A DNA stretch of 43,186 nucleotides from Candidatus Endomicrobiellum meruensis (GCA_031282625.1 JAITDI010000019.1:1-43186); one strand, 5' to 3'. Counted from the stretch's first letter, positions 7,861-18,109 are shown. The notes: generated by a model not told the origin, from the sequence alone. Made by a program: numbers and translations.

Positions 7861-9597
7861 TTACCCGTTCATTCTAGTTATCATTTCATCAAGAGAAACT
7901 CCCAAGGGAACCATCGGGAAAATATTTTCTTCTATCTCAACCCACATGTCAATAACCACAGAACCTTTTGTCTCAAGCATTTTTTTTAAAGCTGGCTCAA
8001 CATCTTTTTTCTTAGTGACTCTTATACCCAAAACGCCATAACTTTCAGCCCATTTCACAAAATCCGGGACATATACAGGACAAGAATCTCTGTTTGGAGT
8101 ATTGCACCATTTAGGGCATTCCTTCCGTTTGGCAAGACAACTGTGAGAATATCTCTTACCATAAAACATCTCTTGCCACTGTCGGACATTGCCTAAATAC
8201 TGATTGTTCAATATGACTACTTTTACATCAACTTCATTTAGAACCGCAACAGCCATTTCCTGCATGTTCATCTGAAAAGAGCCGTCGCCGGCAACCGCTA
8301 TGACTTCTTTGTTCGGGTTTCCAAACTTTGCTCCGATAGCCGCAGGATACCCAAACCCCATAGTTCCAAGCCCGCCTGAACTTAAAAACAAACGCGAACG
8401 CTTGGCTTTATAATATTGTGCAGACCACATTTGATGCTGACCTACTTCTGTAGTTATAATGGCTTCACCTTGGGTAAGCTCTGAAATTTTTTCTATAACA
8501 TATTGAGGGTGAAGTTTATCATCATTTCTCTCGTAAGACAAAGGATGTTTTTCTTTCCATGAATCCACTGTTTTAATCCAATCTTTTCTATCTTTTTTAT
8601 CAACTAAGCCTATCATCTCTTTTAAAACTGTTTTCGCATCACCCACAACAGGAATATCAACATCAACAATTTTTGATATTGCGGTGGGGTCTATATCAAC
8701 GTGAATTATTTTTGCATTTCTTGCAAAATCACAAACTTTGCCGGTGCATCTGTCATCAAATCTTGCGCCTACAGCTATAATAACGTCTGCAGATTGCATA
8801 GCCTTATTGGCACAATAAGTTCCATGCATGCCAAGCATGCCCAAACTAAGGTTTGTATCGTAAGGATATGCCCCTATCGCAAGCAAAGTGTTGGTTACGG
8901 GAATATCCGCTTTTTTTGACAACTCTAAAATTTCGTCTTCAGCATTGGAAACAACCACTCCCGTGCCAATGTAAAAAACCGGATGCTTACTCTTATTTAT
9001 AACTTCGGCTGCTTTTTTTATCTGCCCAATATGCCCGTTGTAATTAGGCTTATAAGAACGTATTTCCACTTTATCAGGATAAACAAATTCGCAAACTCCT
9101 CGCTGAACGTCAATAGGAATATCAACTAAAACAGGTCCCGGTCTTCCCGTAGTTGCAATATAAAACGCTTCTTTTATAGTTCTTGCCAAATCTTTTACAT
9201 CTTTAATTAAAAAGTTATGTTTTGTTACCGGTCTTGTTATGCCTATAGTGTCGGCTTCTTGAAAAGCGTCCTGCCCTATAACGCTTGTTGCCACCTGTCC
9301 TGAAATGGCAACCATCGGAACAGAATCCATATATGCGCTGGCAAGTCCGGTAACGATATTTGTGGCGCCGGGTCCTGAAGTAACTATGCACACACCGGGC
9401 TTTCCCGTGGAACGAGCATAGCCGTCCGCCATATGAGAGGCAGCCTGCTCATGCCTTGTCAAAATAAAATTAAGTTTAGAACCGTGCATTGCGTCAAATA
9501 TTGGCAGAGCTTGTCCGCCGGGAAGTCCAAAAACAATTTCAACGTTTTCTTTTAACAAACTCTCAATTAAAATCTGTGCTCCGGTCTTTTTTTCCAT
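7861..9597 (-). CDS. ilvB: Acetolactate synthase catalytic (large) subunit, with a four-Cys insertion
   Basis: This ThDP, FAD and Mg-dependent enzyme condenses pyruvate with pyruvate or 2-oxobutyrate. The 578 residues carry the three expected domains: the Pyr domain with Glu50 in RHEQAASHMADGYAR, the central FAD-binding domain, and the PP domain with GDGSFQMNMQEM and LNNQYLGNVRQWQ. Between RYSH and VPDFVKWAE, where the common enzyme has a short loop, there is an insertion with Cys487, Cys494, Cys498 and Cys506 (C-x6-C-x3-C-x7-C) that could bind zinc or an iron-sulphur cluster. The ATG follows AAGGAAATAAGT, whose tail is the stop codon of the upstream broken gene. It is the first intact gene after ilvD in the ilv run. 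Confidence 0.97.
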   Translation of the reverse strand: MEKKTGAQILIESLLKENVEIVFGLPGGQALPIFDAMHGSKLNFILTRHEQAASHMADGYARSTGKPGVCIVTSGPGATNIVTGLASAYMDSVPMVAISGQVATSVIGQDAFQEADTIGITRPVTKHNFLIKDVKDLARTIKEAFYIATTGRPGPVLVDIPIDVQRGVCEFVYPDKVEIRSYKPNYNGHIGQIKKAAEVINKSKHPVFYIGTGVVVSNAEDEILELSKKADIPVTNTLLAIGAYPYDTNLSLGMLGMHGTYCANKAMQSADVIIAVGARFDDRCTGKVCDFARNAKIIHVDIDPTAISKIVDVDIPVVGDAKTVLKEMIGLVDKKDRKDWIKTVDSWKEKHPLSYERNDDKLHPQYVIEKISELTQGEAIITTEVGQHQMWSAQYYKAKRSRLFLSSGGLGTMGFGYPAAIGAKFGNPNKEVIAVAGDGSFQMNMQEMAVAVLNEVDVKVVILNNQYLGNVRQWQEMFYGKRYSHSCLAKRKECPKWCNTPNRDSCPVYVPDFVKWAESYGVLGIRVTKKKDVEPALKKMLETKGSVVIDMWVEIEENIFPMVPLGVSLDEMITRMNG

Positions 9598-9599
9598 AC

Positions 9600-9898
9600 T
9601 TATTTCCTTATTATATTAAGCACATCGGTTAAAACTTCGTCTTTATTTAATTTAGATACAAAACCCAACTAAAAACAACATGGTCAAAACTATCATTCTT
9701 TAAAAAATTATTAAGAGTATAGACGATATTATCAACAACCATATCTTTATTCTCTTGGCTAAAATTCCAATGTTTACCTTGATACCAACACCAATCTCCG
9801 TCAAGCATAACAGACTTTTCAAGTTTATCAATAAGCATTTTAGCTACAGTAGTCTTCCCAACTCCGGGAGCGCCCCCAATAAAAATCAGTTTTTTCAT
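9600..9898 (-). pseudogene. Broken P-loop nucleotide kinase gene inside the ilv operon
   Basis: The frame opens with a clean P-loop, IGGAPGVGKTTVAK, then MLDGDWCW, resembling small AAA_33 or chloramphenicol-phosphotransferase-like kinases, and stops after 83 codons at FSWVLYLN. These kinases are usually about twice as long. In another frame just beyond, an open stretch reading SKLNKDEVLTDVLNIIRK ends in TAA at 9602-9600, which looks like the family's extreme C-terminus. I infer an internal deletion of roughly 70-80 codons with a frameshift. Its ATG overlaps the ilvD stop (TAATG) and its terminal stop abuts the ilvB ribosome site, so the gene was fully integrated in the operon before it broke. 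A short expressed P-loop peptide remains possible. Confidence 0.7.
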
Positions 9899-11547
9899 TA
9901 TTTTAAAATTGCTCCCGTATCTGCCGACTGCACTAATTTTGCATATCTAGCCATATAACCTGTTTTTATCTTTGGCTCAGGTTTAACCGCTTTTGCGAGC
10001 CTTGCCTTTATTTCATCATCACTTAATTCAACATTTAACGTTCTTTCCGGTATATTTATTTTTATAATATCGCCCTCATTAATAGCGGCTATTGCTCCAC
10101 CTGAGGCAGCTTCAGGAGAAATATGCCCTATACATGGACCTCTGGTTCCTCCAGAAAAACGTCCGTCACTAAGAAGAGCTACGGAATCAGCCAACCCCAT
10201 TCCCTGCAAAGCGCTTGTGGGGCTTAGCATCTCTCTCATACCAGGACCACCCGCAGGACCCTCGTATCTTATAATAACAACATCGCCGGGAACAATTTTT
10301 CTATCAAGTATCGCTTTCATTGCGTCATCTTCGCAATTAAATACTCTTGCCTTGCCTGCAAATACTTTCATCTTCTCGCTTACGGCAGCTTGTTTTACAA
10401 CAGATCCGTTTGGGGCAATATTTCCTCTTAACACCGCAATACCGCCTTCATGCTTGTAAGGATTCTTTGATCTTATAACGTTATCATCTAAAATCTTTGA
10501 TGTCTTTGCTATTTCCTTTATGTCCACACCTGTAACTGTCTTTGAAGATGCCAATTTATCCGTAAAAGCAGACAATACCGCGGGCACTCCGCCAGAATTG
10601 TCTAAATCTTCCATATATTGGTCTCCGGCAGGTTCTAAACAACATATTTGTGGAGTTTTTTTAGAAATTTCATCAAACAATTCTAAAGGAAGTTTTATGC
10701 CAGCTTCGTTAGCTATAGCTGGAAGATGCAAAACTGTATTTGTGGAACCTCCTAAAGCCATATCTATAGTAATCGCATTTTTAAAAGCATCTAACGTCAA
10801 AATATCTCTGGGTTTAATATTTTCTTTTACAAGCTCAACTATTCTTATGCCTGATTCATAGGCAATTCTTTTTTTCTTTGCACTTACAGCCAAAGCCGTC
10901 GCACATCCCTGCAAAGACATTCCCATAGCCTCTGTTAAACATGCCATAGTATTTGCCGTGTACATCCCTTGACAAGCTCCAGCTCCAGGGCATGCAGCCA
11001 TTTCCAACTCTCCAAGCTGTTGTTCAGTAATTTTGCCAGATTGAAACTGACCTACGGCTTCAAAAGTATCCCTTACCATTGAGCGCCTTTTTTTGTCGTA
11101 CATACCGGTCATCATAGCGCCTGCCGTAACAACTATGGCAGGGATATTAAGTCTTGCGGCTGCCATCAACATACCTGGTGTAATTTTATCGCAGTTTGAA
11201 AGCAGAACAAGACCGTCAAGCATATGGGCGTTTGCAACTGTTTCAACTAAATCCGCAATTATTTCTCTTGAGCTAAGCGAATAATGCATACCGCTGTGTC
11301 CCATAGCTATGCCATCACATACGGCGGGGGCGCCGAAAATAAATGGAACTCCTCCACCTGCTGCAATACCTCTTTCTATATATCTTTCCAGGTCCCGCAT
11401 AGCAACGTGTCCGGGAACTAAATCTGTAAAAGACGAAGCTATTCCTATAAAAGGTTTATTTAAATCTCTAGGACTTATACCCGTAGAATACAGTAAACAT
11501 CTATTAGGCGTTCTAACGACTCCTTTTTTTATTTGGTCACTTCTCAT
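9898..11547 (-). CDS. ilvD: Dihydroxy-acid dehydratase
   Basis: IlvD dehydrates dihydroxyisovalerate and dihydroxymethylvalerate to the 2-oxo acids, the third shared branched-chain step, using an oxygen-labile Fe-S cluster. The 549 residues include the cluster Cys motifs [13 protein letters not shown] and [17 protein letters not shown], the metal-binding [12 protein letters not shown], and the C-terminal [21 protein letters not shown] signature split across a conserved loop. The usual N-terminal cluster segment reads [10 protein letters not shown], the form without a Cys that I associate with archaeal-like and Firmicute-like enzymes; cluster type is therefore uncertain. It is the first gene of the ilv run with a promoter just upstream, and no leader peptide or attenuator is visible. 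Confidence 0.97.
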   Translation of the reverse strand: MRSDQIKKGVVRTPNRCLLYSTGISPRDLNKPFIGIASSFTDLVPGHVAMRDLERYIERGIAAGGGVPFIFGAPAVCDGIAMGHSGMHYSLSSREIIADLVETVANAHMLDGLVLLSNCDKITPGMLMAAARLNIPAIVVTAGAMMTGMYDKKRRSMVRDTFEAVGQFQSGKITEQQLGELEMAACPGAGACQGMYTANTMACLTEAMGMSLQGCATALAVSAKKKRIAYESGIRIVELVKENIKPRDILTLDAFKNAITIDMALGGSTNTVLHLPAIANEAGIKLPLELFDEISKKTPQICCLEPAGDQYMEDLDNSGGVPAVLSAFTDKLASSKTVTGVDIKEIAKTSKILDDNVIRSKNPYKHEGGIAVLRGNIAPNGSVVKQAAVSEKMKVFAGKARVFNCEDDAMKAILDRKIVPGDVVIIRYEGPAGGPGMREMLSPTSALQGMGLADSVALLSDGRFSGGTRGPCIGHISPEAASGGAIAAINEGDIIKINIPERTLNVELSDDEIKARLAKAVKPEPKIKTGYMARYAKLVQSADTGAILK

Positions 11548-11583
11548 AAAAACTCCAATATTGTCTTATTTTTGCAAATTTGT

Positions 11584-11613
11584 ATTATACTAAACTTTAT
11601 TTTTCACACACAA
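11584..11613 (-). promoter_or_regulatory. Probable promoter of the ilvD-to-murI operon
   Basis: A perfect TATAAT (11589-11584, minus strand) is preceded after 18 nt by TTGTGT (11613-11608). Transcription would start near 11577, leaving about 30 nt before the ilvD ATG. That is too short for a T-box or an attenuator. Confidence 0.55.
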
Positions 11614-11630
11614 ATTTTTGTCCGTCGTGA

Positions 11631-11762
11631 AAAGTCTTCCGCTCAAATCATTTGCAATCAGCAATATTGCTATATAGAATCAGCGGGATAAAATTGGAAA
11701 ACCTTAAGAAGCTATACGACAATCCGAAAACCAAGAAAACACGTACAGTGATGGAAGATTAG
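11631..11762 (+). pseudogene. Unidentified coding relic between addB and ilvD
   Basis: A 43-codon stretch without stops lies on the plus strand between TGA (11628-11630) and TAG (11760-11762). It has no ATG near its beginning, yet reads like protein: FRSNHLQSAILLYRISG, then IKLENLKKLYDNPKTKK. Its codon choice is balanced compared with the AT-rich noncoding spacers. I take it as the 3' end of a lost gene of unknown family, isolated by deletion. The alternative is chance. The rest of the 11548-11805 gap shows only the ilvD promoter. Confidence 0.4.
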
Positions 11763-11805
11763 ATACAATATAGAGCTTATTTTAAGAGCTTTGTATAAGT
11801 AAGGA

Positions 11806-14595
11806 TTATCTGCATATGTAAAAATATTTGCAAGTTTTGCAGTTAGTTTCGTCTTCTTCGTCAAAAGTAAAGTAATCGTCTGAATTTATCTCATTAAGCA
11901 AAAATTTTAATATATCTATACACTTTTCGTTTACGTATTGTTGTGTTGGGAAATCTATAATTTCAGCTTTCTTTATGTTATATAAACTACATTGCATAAC
12001 TTTTAACCCTGTTTCTTCTTCAAAAACATACTTGTATAAAGGAAGTTGTAAAGACTTCACGTATTTCTTTATACTCTGCCGTTTGAACTCTACTTTATCA
12101 AAATTACTTGATATTATACTTTTAGGAATATATCCTGTTTTATAATCAAATATCGCATACTCTTTGCCATTAGTATCTATCCTGTCTATTATGCAATTTA
12201 GTTTATAAGTCTCTCCAGAATTTATTTGAATGTCTGAATTATATTCTTTTTCACATATATAAATGCTTTTGAAGTCTCTTTGTCTCTCTTTTTCCAAAAC
12301 TTTCTCCATTCTGCGCTTAAAAACTTCTTTTATAAGAAACGCATCTTCTCTAAACTGAAAACGAGGTGAGGAATTAAATTTATTATTAAGTTTTTCAAAA
12401 AAATCTTTTTCAAACTTTTCTGTTTTCAATGCTTCAAAATTAAGATTTTCGTGAAAAACTTCTTTTAGAAAATCATGTATAAAATTACCTATGTCGCCAC
12501 CGGAAACATCACTGCCTATTTCGGCTTCGTTATCAAGAGACAATACATATTGAAAATAAAATTTTAATCTGCAAGTTAAATAAGAGTCTATTTTACTGTA
12601 AGTGTAGGGCATACTCTTCAAATATTTTTTAACTTCCTGGGTTTTTGCGTATTTCTGTTTCAAGGTTTTCTTTATTGAGAATTTAGGTAAAACGAACCTA
12701 TTTACCTTCACAGCGTTTAAATCTCTGCTTTCGAACTGCTTTTCCCATATAATAGATTCTATAAATCTGCTTCGTTCCTCTTTGGCATTATCTGGATAAA
12801 TAAGATTTAACTTTTTACTTCCAGCAATTAGTCTGCTAAAGTGATATTTTTGTATTTCATACTCTTTTTGCGTCATCTCAATACCTAAAGCATACATTAT
12901 ATCTTTAGGAACTAAAGAATAATCTTTTTTTATTGCAGGTATTGCAGAGTCTGTCATTCCAACTATAAAAACATTGTCAAATGAAAGATTTCTTGATTCT
13001 AAAAGACCCAATACTTGCAATCCTTTTAACGGCGATCCATGAAGAGATATTTTTTTATTTTTTATAAGTTTTTTAAAAACAGCAAATATCTCTTCATATT
13101 TAAATTTTACTTTAGCAACTTCGCCGTATTTCATTTCCTTAGACATGGATAAAAGAATGTCCATAGCCTCTATGTTTAACGGATAACTTCCAATGGCAGA
13201 CATACTGTACAGTTTATTTAAAAAGTTAAAAATAACATTAGACAAATCTAAAAAGGTTTCTATTTTTTCCCAAGATACAAAAAAACATTCAAAAATTTCA
13301 TTTAATATTCTTATGATTTTCTCTGGACTTAGATACTCCCATGCTCCAGAGATATTTTTTTCTATATCGCCAATCAAATCTTTATCTTCAATTATTTCTT
13401 TGAAAGAAACAAACATTTTCCCACTTAAAATTTTATTTGAATCCGGACTTAAAGCTTCTTCAATTTTATGCGCGATAATCCTTGATATGGCGCTGTCTCC
13501 AAAAAATTTCATATTTTTAAAAAGCGGATTCATTAAAACTCCCACAAAATCTTTTGAATGATAATATTCTCCTCTCCTTGAAAGCTGTACTTCTGCAATC
13601 TCGTTTACTAGCAAAAACACAGCTGATCTTTCGGCAGGATATCCTGCAGATACATTATATTTTCCAGTAACTATTGAAAGCTCAGATACTACAGACTGCA
13701 GTATTTTTGGCTCAGCAACAATAACTATAGTCTTATCTAAATCATTTTTCGAATACGAACTAATCAAATTTTTCAAGCAACTTCCTTGGGACTGATCGTC
13801 AACAGCTGAATATATATTTAATTCATATCTGTTTTTTAACGGTTTTATATTTGGAATTGTTTCTCTAAATTCGCGATACAACGTCTCCAGAACGTCAAAT
13901 TCTTTAGGATTGCCCTGAACAATTATTGTGAGATTGCCATCGTCATAAAAGTTCTTGAAAATTTTAAATTCCGTTTTGTGGAGATAAAAAGGCGTCAGCA
14001 ATATTATTTCTTCAAATTCCTTTTTAGTCTCAAAACAACCCAATTCGGCGGCTTTAAGAAAACTGTAACCTTTAGTAGTTCTGAAAGATTTATCTAGTTT
14101 TACATGAAAACTCTTTCTTATTTCAAAAATGTTTTTTAAAAAATCGTTGATATTTTCAGGCACGTCATAACCGATTTCAGCATTCGCTCTTACGGCTTTA
14201 AGTTTTTCTTCGGAAATATTTTCCAAATCTAATTGCTCTATAAATGAAAAAATTTCCTGAGACCATTCCATAAATGATGCAAAAGAAGTTTTACCTTTCA
14301 AAAGATGGGGTTCTTCGTCTTTAATGATTTTATAGATCAAATACACTGCTTCAATGTCTGAAATTTTGGCAAACCCGAATTTTTCAAAAATAGATTGTTT
14401 CACAAATTCATCAATCGTATAAAAAACCGGAGAAAAAAAAGCTTTACCTAGCTCTTGCGCAAGATTTCTCTTTATAAAAAGGAAAGGTCTTTTTCCTCCG
14501 CTTATAACGGCAATTTTTTTATCAGATTTTGAAATATAATCCGCAACAAAATCAATTATATTCTTATCGGCATCTACGTTTATTATTTTTGACAT
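11806..14595 (-). CDS. addB: AddB-like helicase-nuclease subunit with Fe-S nuclease domain
   Basis: AddB partners AddA to resect double-strand breaks for RecA loading. The 929-residue protein has a degenerate helicase-like N-terminal half without a clear Walker A, as in AddB proteins of the RexB or alphaproteobacterial type. Its C-terminal PD-(D/E)XK nuclease has DRIDTNGKEYAIFDYKTG. The Fe-S staple of AddB nucleases is visible as one Cys before the domain (in TCRLKFYFQY) and Cys919, Cys922 and Cys928 at the extreme C-terminus. It overlaps addA by 13 nt. An alternative label is a generic PD-(D/E)XK exonuclease family protein; the gene order supports AddB. Confidence 0.87.
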   Translation of the reverse strand: MSKIINVDADKNIIDFVADYISKSDKKIAVISGGKRPFLFIKRNLAQELGKAFFSPVFYTIDEFVKQSIFEKFGFAKISDIEAVYLIYKIIKDEEPHLLKGKTSFASFMEWSQEIFSFIEQLDLENISEEKLKAVRANAEIGYDVPENINDFLKNIFEIRKSFHVKLDKSFRTTKGYSFLKAAELGCFETKKEFEEIILLTPFYLHKTEFKIFKNFYDDGNLTIIVQGNPKEFDVLETLYREFRETIPNIKPLKNRYELNIYSAVDDQSQGSCLKNLISSYSKNDLDKTIVIVAEPKILQSVVSELSIVTGKYNVSAGYPAERSAVFLLVNEIAEVQLSRRGEYYHSKDFVGVLMNPLFKNMKFFGDSAISRIIAHKIEEALSPDSNKILSGKMFVSFKEIIEDKDLIGDIEKNISGAWEYLSPEKIIRILNEIFECFFVSWEKIETFLDLSNVIFNFLNKLYSMSAIGSYPLNIEAMDILLSMSKEMKYGEVAKVKFKYEEIFAVFKKLIKNKKISLHGSPLKGLQVLGLLESRNLSFDNVFIVGMTDSAIPAIKKDYSLVPKDIMYALGIEMTQKEYEIQKYHFSRLIAGSKKLNLIYPDNAKEERSRFIESIIWEKQFESRDLNAVKVNRFVLPKFSIKKTLKQKYAKTQEVKKYLKSMPYTYSKIDSYLTCRLKFYFQYVLSLDNEAEIGSDVSGGDIGNFIHDFLKEVFHENLNFEALKTEKFEKDFFEKLNNKFNSSPRFQFREDAFLIKEVFKRRMEKVLEKERQRDFKSIYICEKEYNSDIQINSGETYKLNCIIDRIDTNGKEYAIFDYKTGYIPKSIISSNFDKVEFKRQSIKKYVKSLQLPLYKYVFEEETGLKVMQCSLYNIKKAEIIDFPTQQYVNEKCIDILKFLLNEINSDDYFTFDEEDETNCKTCKYFYICR

Positions 14596-17500
14596 AGTTT
14601 CACCAACGAATTTTTATCTATATCTACAATGTAAGCAAAAGCTTCTTTGTCTGGATAAATCTCTGAAACCAGAAAAACATAATTTTCAAGCTGTTTTTTA
14701 TTTTCCTCTTCGTCATAACTTGAACTCTTGAAGTCAAGTATTATAAACTTGTCTCGGCTAACTATAAGTTTGTCTATTCTAAAAGATTCTCCAGAAGAAT
14801 TGACAATTTCTTTCTCATTAAAAGTTTCATCTTTTTCATAAGAAAACATTTCTAAAATTTCCTTTGAGGAAAATAAATTTTTTAAATTTTCTTTTATAAA
14901 ATCAACATTTTCAAAAGGAAATCTTCTCTGGCTAAAAAACATCGCTTCTTTAATAACATCGTTTATGGATTTATCTTTAAAAGTTATAATTGTTGACAAG
15001 GCATAGTGAATTATTGTTCCTTTTTTTCTTGCTTCAGTAATGTCAAAAACATCTTTTTTTGAAACAGGAAAATATTTATACATATCTGTGTACCCCGAAG
15101 ATGAATATGAATCCAGTATCAAATTTTCTTCCAGATTATCGCTAATGGCATATTTTTGTTTAGACCCAAGAAGAAAAGTTTCCCCATCAAACAGCCGTGG
15201 TATTAAATTATTTGATTGTTTAGCTTTTGGAGGGACTATTCCATAAAATTCATATTTACTTCTTGTCATTGAAACGTATAAAACATTGAGTTCTTCAAGC
15301 AGTGAATTTAATTTTTCTCTTTCATATATTTTTCTCGCAGTTGGAGAAAAGACGGAAAGACTTTCTGTTATATTTAAAAGTTTTATTTTTTCACCTGAAT
15401 CGTCAAAATAAGGATTTCTTACAGACTCTGAAGAAAGTTTTAGGTAAGGAACTATAACAACAGGAAACTCTAGTCCTTTAGACTTATGAACAGTCATAAC
15501 TTTTATTCCGTTTCCAAAAGAATTTTTTACATAGAGTTCATCCTTATCGTCATCAATCCTCTTGAAATATTCTAAGAAATTTTTAAGTCCATATTTTTGA
15601 GTTTCAAAATCTTTTATAAGCTCAAGGAAGCTCATTATAAAAACCTTTGTTTCGCAAAAATCTGCAACATTAAATTTTTTAAGTATAGAAAGAGTTAATT
15701 CATACGTCGGAACAAATCCTGCTTTTATAAAAAATTCTTCAAAATATTTATTCCATAAATCTCTATATTTTTCTCTAAAAACCTTGTAAAGCGTTTTTGC
15801 CTTAACTTCTGATTTACAGTCAAAAATAAATTTTGCTATTTCTTCACTTGGAATATCTGAAGCTTTAGAAAAAATTTCGCTAAGCAAAAAAGATGAAAAC
15901 GAAAGATCATCTATAGGAGAATCTATAAACATCAACAATGAAACTATCTGCTTTATAAAGCTGTTATTTCTTATATTTAAAGTCTGAGGAGATTCAACCT
16001 CATAATTGTTTTCTAAAAGCCATAAACTTATTTTGAGTATTTCATCATTTGATCTGCACAAAACTGCTATATCTCCAGACTTAAATCTCTTAGTAGCTTG
16101 AGAAACGCAAGATATGAACTTCTGTTTTATATCTTCGTCAATATCTTGGCAATCTTTACCGACTGTATTGATTTCAACATATCCTCCGTCTTTTTGAGCT
16201 TCTTGTCTGGAAAAAGTATAAGGTTCTATTATCTTTGCAAAATCCAATTCAATTTTTTCTTTTGCGCAAAAGTAATTAAAAAATCTTTTAATGTTGTCTG
16301 AGGAGAAAATTTTATTGTTGAAATCAACTATGACTTTTCCTGTTCTGAAATTTTTGTTCAAATATCTTTTTTCTATTTCTGCTGAAGAAAATTCATTTGG
16401 AGCAGATTTAAACAATTCTGAATTGCCACCTCTAAAAGAATATATCGCCTGTTTTACGTCTCCTACAAAAAAGAAACTTCCTCCGCCAGCCAAACTTTCT
16501 TCTAAAAATCTTTTAATTCCAACCCATTGGACAATACTTGTATCTTGAAATTCATCAATCAAAAAATGTTTATATTTCTCAGACAATCTATAGTAAATTT
16601 CAGGCATTATATTGTCATTACTTCCAAAATACTTAACAGTTTTTTTATTTATTTCGTTTAAATATACAACACCATCTTTTTTTGACCGCTTATCAAACTC
16701 AAGAACAACTTCTAAATATATTTGCGAATAAATACCGTAATAATTTTCAACTTGGAATCCACATAAATCGCAAATATCTTTGCGGATCTCATGCCACATA
16801 TTTTCGGCTTCATCAGACTTTGGAGAATCCTTTAAATACTCAAGACTCTCATATTTAAATCTTGCAGGAATATTATGTACTGAAATAAATAATTTCTTGC
16901 CTGTTTCCAAAACTTTAGCAATTGCTTTGCAATAATAAGCATTTAATTTCAATTTGAGAAGGAACTTTGAAAAATTTTTAACTTTTTTTACAATCGCTTC
17001 CGATTTAAAGTCAACTTCGGTTCTAAAATTTGTCTCGTTGACACAAATTATATCTTTACCGGAATTTCCAGATTTATTAAAAATCTTTAAGATTTCCCCA
17101 TATATATTCTCTTTAGGAAGCCAACCCGAGTCTTTCATAAGATATTGAGAGACGCATTTTAAAGCTATATTTTTTAAGCTAGCAGACTTTTGAGTTTTTT
17201 GAAGAAAATTTTCCAATGCAAACATAAGATTATCAGAGTAATCTTGCTCTATTATGAAGTTTGGAGAAATATCAATGCTTATCGCGCAGGATTTTAATAT
17301 ACGGTTTTTAAAACTGTCTATGGTGCTTATATTAAAATTGTCATAGCAGGATAGAATCGTCTTTAAAATAACCTTGCTTTTTTGCGCAATTTCCTGTTTT
17401 GATAACTTCAAATCGTCAAAAAAGTCGCCGGAATCTTTTTCCAAAGCGGCTTTTTTAAGATAGTTTATAACTCTGTATTTCATTTCAACAGCCGCTTTAT

Positions 17501-17642
17501 TTGTAAAAGTGACGGCTATAATATTTTTTATATTTACGGTTTCGTCAGAATTGAACAACAGATAAATATATCTTCTTGCAAGATTGTAAGTCTTGCCAGA
17601 ACCAGCGGAGGCTTGAACAGAAATTATTTGAGATTTGTTCAT
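14583..17642 (-). CDS. addA: AddA-like UvrD/Rep superfamily helicase-nuclease
   Basis: AddA supplies the translocating SF1A helicase and one nuclease of the AddAB break-resection complex. In 1019 residues I see Walker A ASAGSGKT at 11-18, AVTFTNKAA (motif Ia), Walker B FLIDEFQDTS, GDVKQAIYSFRGG (motif III), KVMTVHKSKGLEFP (motif V) and LYVSMTRSKYEF (motif VI). A C-terminal PD-(D/E)XK nuclease has RIDKLIVSRDKFIILDFKSS. It follows smpB by 17 nt and overlaps addB, so smpB-addA-addB is one unit. It is distinct from the separate UvrD/PcrA gene at 38324, which lacks a nuclease domain. Confidence 0.92.
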   Translation of the reverse strand: MNKSQIISVQASAGSGKTYNLARRYIYLLFNSDETVNIKNIIAVTFTNKAAVEMKYRVINYLKKAALEKDSGDFFDDLKLSKQEIAQKSKVILKTILSCYDNFNISTIDSFKNRILKSCAISIDISPNFIIEQDYSDNLMFALENFLQKTQKSASLKNIALKCVSQYLMKDSGWLPKENIYGEILKIFNKSGNSGKDIICVNETNFRTEVDFKSEAIVKKVKNFSKFLLKLKLNAYYCKAIAKVLETGKKLFISVHNIPARFKYESLEYLKDSPKSDEAENMWHEIRKDICDLCGFQVENYYGIYSQIYLEVVLEFDKRSKKDGVVYLNEINKKTVKYFGSNDNIMPEIYYRLSEKYKHFLIDEFQDTSIVQWVGIKRFLEESLAGGGSFFFVGDVKQAIYSFRGGNSELFKSAPNEFSSAEIEKRYLNKNFRTGKVIVDFNNKIFSSDNIKRFFNYFCAKEKIELDFAKIIEPYTFSRQEAQKDGGYVEINTVGKDCQDIDEDIKQKFISCVSQATKRFKSGDIAVLCRSNDEILKISLWLLENNYEVESPQTLNIRNNSFIKQIVSLLMFIDSPIDDLSFSSFLLSEIFSKASDIPSEEIAKFIFDCKSEVKAKTLYKVFREKYRDLWNKYFEEFFIKAGFVPTYELTLSILKKFNVADFCETKVFIMSFLELIKDFETQKYGLKNFLEYFKRIDDDKDELYVKNSFGNGIKVMTVHKSKGLEFPVVIVPYLKLSSESVRNPYFDDSGEKIKLLNITESLSVFSPTARKIYEREKLNSLLEELNVLYVSMTRSKYEFYGIVPPKAKQSNNLIPRLFDGETFLLGSKQKYAISDNLEENLILDSYSSSGYTDMYKYFPVSKKDVFDITEARKKGTIIHYALSTIITFKDKSINDVIKEAMFFSQRRFPFENVDFIKENLKNLFSSKEILEMFSYEKDETFNEKEIVNSSGESFRIDKLIVSRDKFIILDFKSSSYDEEENKKQLENYVFLVSEIYPDKEAFAYIVDIDKNSLVKLCQK

Positions 17643-17659
17643 AAGTTTGCAGATACAAC

Positions 17660-18109
17660 TTAATATTCTTTTGCCATTTCTCTAGCGATATCTTTTTTCT
17701 TTATAGTTTCTTTTTTATCGTAAGACTTTTTACCTTTGGCAAGTCCTATTAGAAGTTTTACTTTTCCTTTTCCTCCAATATAAACTTCTAGAGGAACAAC
17801 AGTAAGACCTTTTTCTTTAACTTTTGCGTGCATTCTATTAATTTCAGATTTGTGCATTAAAAGTTTTCTTTTTCTTTTAGCATCATAATTTGCAATATGC
17901 GAGGATATTTGTTCGTATGGAGCAATAAAAACATTTTCAACAAAAGCTTCACCGTTTGAAAATCTTACTATACTGTCAACAAGACTTATATTTGACCGCT
18001 TTACCGATTTTACTTCGTATCCAGACAAGACAATTCCTGTTTCAAGTTTTTCAAGTATTTCGTAATTATAATAAGCCTTTCTGTTTGATGAAAATATTTT
18101 TTTTTCCAT
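17660..18109 (-). CDS. smpB: SsrA-binding protein SmpB
   Basis: SmpB binds tmRNA and delivers it to stalled ribosomes for trans-translation. The 149-residue protein has the expected oligonucleotide-binding barrel: NRKAYYNYEILEKLETGIVLSGYEVKS at the start (split here by function rather than domain), then RKRKLLMHKSEI and PLEVYIGGKGKVKL. The basic, disordered tail is KGKKSYDKKETIKKKDIARE, which contacts the decoding centre. Length matches the family. An AGGA ribosome site precedes the ATG. The ssrA gene itself is not in the window. Confidence 0.97.
   Translation of the reverse strand: MEKKIFSSNRKAYYNYEILEKLETGIVLSGYEVKSVKRSNISLVDSIVRFSNGEAFVENVFIAPYEQISSHIANYDAKRKRKLLMHKSEINRMHAKVKEKGLTVVPLEVYIGGKGKVKLLIGLAKGKKSYDKKETIKKKDIAREMAKEY

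Noticed and set aside
11548-11805. T-box or attenuator controlling the ilv operon
   Set aside because: The predicted leader is only about 30 nt, with no T-box sequence, leader peptide rich in branched-chain codons, or terminator hairpin.
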